NCBI GenBank assembly: GCA_015501595.1
Contig: JADNRX010000249.1
Location: forward strand, 17,977-81,976
Length of the DNA stretch: 64,000 nt
Origin: Hymenopellis radicata
Taxonomy: Eukaryota; Basidiomycota; Agaricomycetes; Agaricales; Physalacriaceae
Direction: 5' to 3'
Shown: positions 62,628 through 64,000 of the stretch, in pieces
Position numbering within the stretch: the stretch's first letter is position 1
Layout of the letters: each line of letters opens with the position of its first letter
Program-made: the position numbers and the translations under genes
The notes under the pieces: generated by a model
Told to the model about the DNA's origin: nothing
Database searches by the model: none
The model's input: the letters and a program-made list of their open reading frames with translations, nothing else

Positions 62628-63916
62628 ATGAGCCCTCCCCTTCCTCTCGAACTCATTGAAACAATCATAAACTATCTCCTCGACGACGAGCACTCCCTTC
62701 GCCGCGCCGCGCTCATCTCGCGTGCATGGTTCATCCCCAGCCAGCGGGCCCTCTTCCGTAGACTGGACCTCACACTGGACCTCACATCCCGCGTAGCTTG
62801 TCTCCGCACGCATCTCCGCCGCTATCCTCATCTCCAAAATCACATCCGTCATGTAATCATGGTCCAAGGAGACAACTTGGTTACGGGCCTTCCCCCAAGC
62901 AAAGGCCACCTCGCTGCTCTTACCACCTTGTTCTTCCTCATGCCCAAGCTAACCTTCTTGGACATCTCATTTGACAGATCTCGGCCCTGGGGCAGGAGCG
63001 ACCAGTCGTTCTTCAAGGCATTCGGGGCATTTCTGCGTGGCACGCCATCGCTCAATGCGATTGACATCCACGGTCTCTACGATGAAGAAGACTTTCAGCA
63101 GATGTTTTTGTACTTGGAGAACACAACGGTCAAGCGAGTTAGTTTGCAGCTGGATGGCTATGACGACTCGGGCCAAGACGATCCTGAAAAGGTGACATTT
63201 TTCACTTCAACGTTGGCGGTCGTTCGGCTTCCGCAGGTTGAGATGCTCCGCTTCCAATTGTGGCACCGTGCCCGGGACATGACAGACGGTCTTAAAATTT
63301 GGTTCTCCGAGCACCAAACCATGTTCCCCGGGTTGAAGCACCTGGAAGTTGCTGTGGACGACGTTGATGACTTTGATATCTGGTTCAGAGACATTCTGCA
63401 ACCTATTCCAACTCTTCGACTCGAATCCTTCCGACTGGGATTCGATGGCAGTTTGTGTTCTTTTAACATGAACTACAAACTACCTTTGCTAATTAATCAT
63501 CAGCGATGACCAACTGGCTCGTTCCTCGGCCAGACATGAACCTGTTCGGCGGATTGCACTTTGACCACCTCAAGTTCGGAATATACATCCCTTGCAGCGT
63601 CGACGGCGCGGACCACTCAGAGCCGGAGGCAGAATTCTACATCTGGCTTTCCTCCAACTTTCACCTTCTGACGCCCGACTCGGTTCATTTCACCGAGCTC
63701 ACGTTCACGGTTACCGACTGGTTCTCTAGCGGAACTATGTGGGGTACACTCGACGATGCGCTGTCCCTCGAGGCTTTCGGCGAAGTGAAGCGCATACATT
63801 TCGAGACGTGGAAGGATAGAGATGTTATCACCGACCTGGCGCATCCAGACCTCGCATCCAAAATACGCAGTGCCTTACCACGCCTTGACAGTAGAGGTGT
63901 CCTTTGCTTTTTGTAG
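62628..63916 (+). CDS. F-box-like protein
   Basis: Two exons (62628-63450, 63504-63916) with a 53-bp intron. The start MSPPLPLELIETIINYLLDD with LRRAALISRAWFIPSQRALF is the F-box-like variant PLELxEIIIxxL common in Agaricomycetes. Leucine-rich strands follow: MPKLTFLDISFDR, TPSLNAIDIHGLYDEEDF, VKRVSLQLDG, LPQVEMLRFQLW and FPGLKHLEVAVDDVDDFD. Exon 2 has FGGLHFDHLKFGIYIP and ends PRLDSRGVLCFL. The frame is intact. An upstream in-frame ATG is not excluded but would only add a non-conserved leader. Probable SCF substrate receptor; substrate unknown. Confidence 0.82.
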
Positions 63917-64000
63917 GATATAGGGAGTGTCTTTTTGGTTTAGGGGATTGGGGATTGTAGAGAATCAGACTTGGAATATGTAAATACAACTTACGGGCTT

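Overview
The window is nuclear DNA of a filamentous basidiomycete, most likely an agaricomycete mushroom or wood-rot fungus. The evidence is dense genes on both strands, many introns of about 45-60 bp with GTRNGY donors and CTRAY-like branch points, and fungal housekeeping proteins. Expanded families typical of Agaricomycetes also fit: F-box-like proteins, an exopolygalacturonase, type-B carboxylesterases and RING-CH ligases. Genus and species cannot be told from the sequence alone.

Layout. 1-6.6 kb: a U2 snRNA gene with its own TATA box, then three F-box-like genes. 7-11.5 kb: an unidentified conserved gene, ribosomal protein uL15 (RPL28), RNA polymerase II subunit RPB11, a dead fragment of a short-chain dehydrogenase (SDR) and an intact SDR. 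12-15.5 kb: a tandem pair of F-box-like/LRR genes. 15.5-17.1 kb: gene-poor, low complexity. 17.1-24 kb: a secreted GH28 exopolygalacturonase and two F-box-like genes. 24.4-28.8 kb: a gene with two repeats of an SMP-like unit, an unknown Ser-rich protein and a kinase-like gene. 28.8-33.3 kb: a scrambled island holding an MFS tail fragment, a duplicated unknown gene, a broken PRP43-type helicase copy, and a piece of 18S rDNA carrying two inverted-repeat elements. 33.3-41.2 kb: an MFS permease, a VPS68-like membrane protein, a BAHD-type acyltransferase and a WDR5-like WD40 protein. 41.9-46.2 kb: a tandem pair of RING-CH E3 ligases with a ULA1 tail fragment between them. 47.3-51.8 kb: a Nudix hydrolase, ULA1 (NEDD8-activating enzyme subunit) and TFIIB. 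52.4-61.9 kb: three tandem carboxylesterases, the third broken, followed by a shared repeat and a sugar-transporter fragment. 62.1-63.9 kb: a short repeat array and a last F-box-like gene.

How the genes relate. The largest functional theme is ubiquitin/cullin ligase biology: eight F-box-like substrate-receptor candidates, two RING-CH ligases and the NEDD8 E1 subunit that activates cullins. This is co-occurrence, not an operon. A second theme is plant-matter use: exopolygalacturonase, carboxylesterases and transporters. Transcription and translation core genes (U2, RPB11, TFIIB, uL15) are interspersed.

Reading frames. Several good genes carry one apparent frame break. In at least six of them one extra base, usually in a G or C run, restores a conventional protein. 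This points to homopolymer errors in the assembly as much as to pseudogenes. Exon limits were inferred by eye and are approximate where noted.
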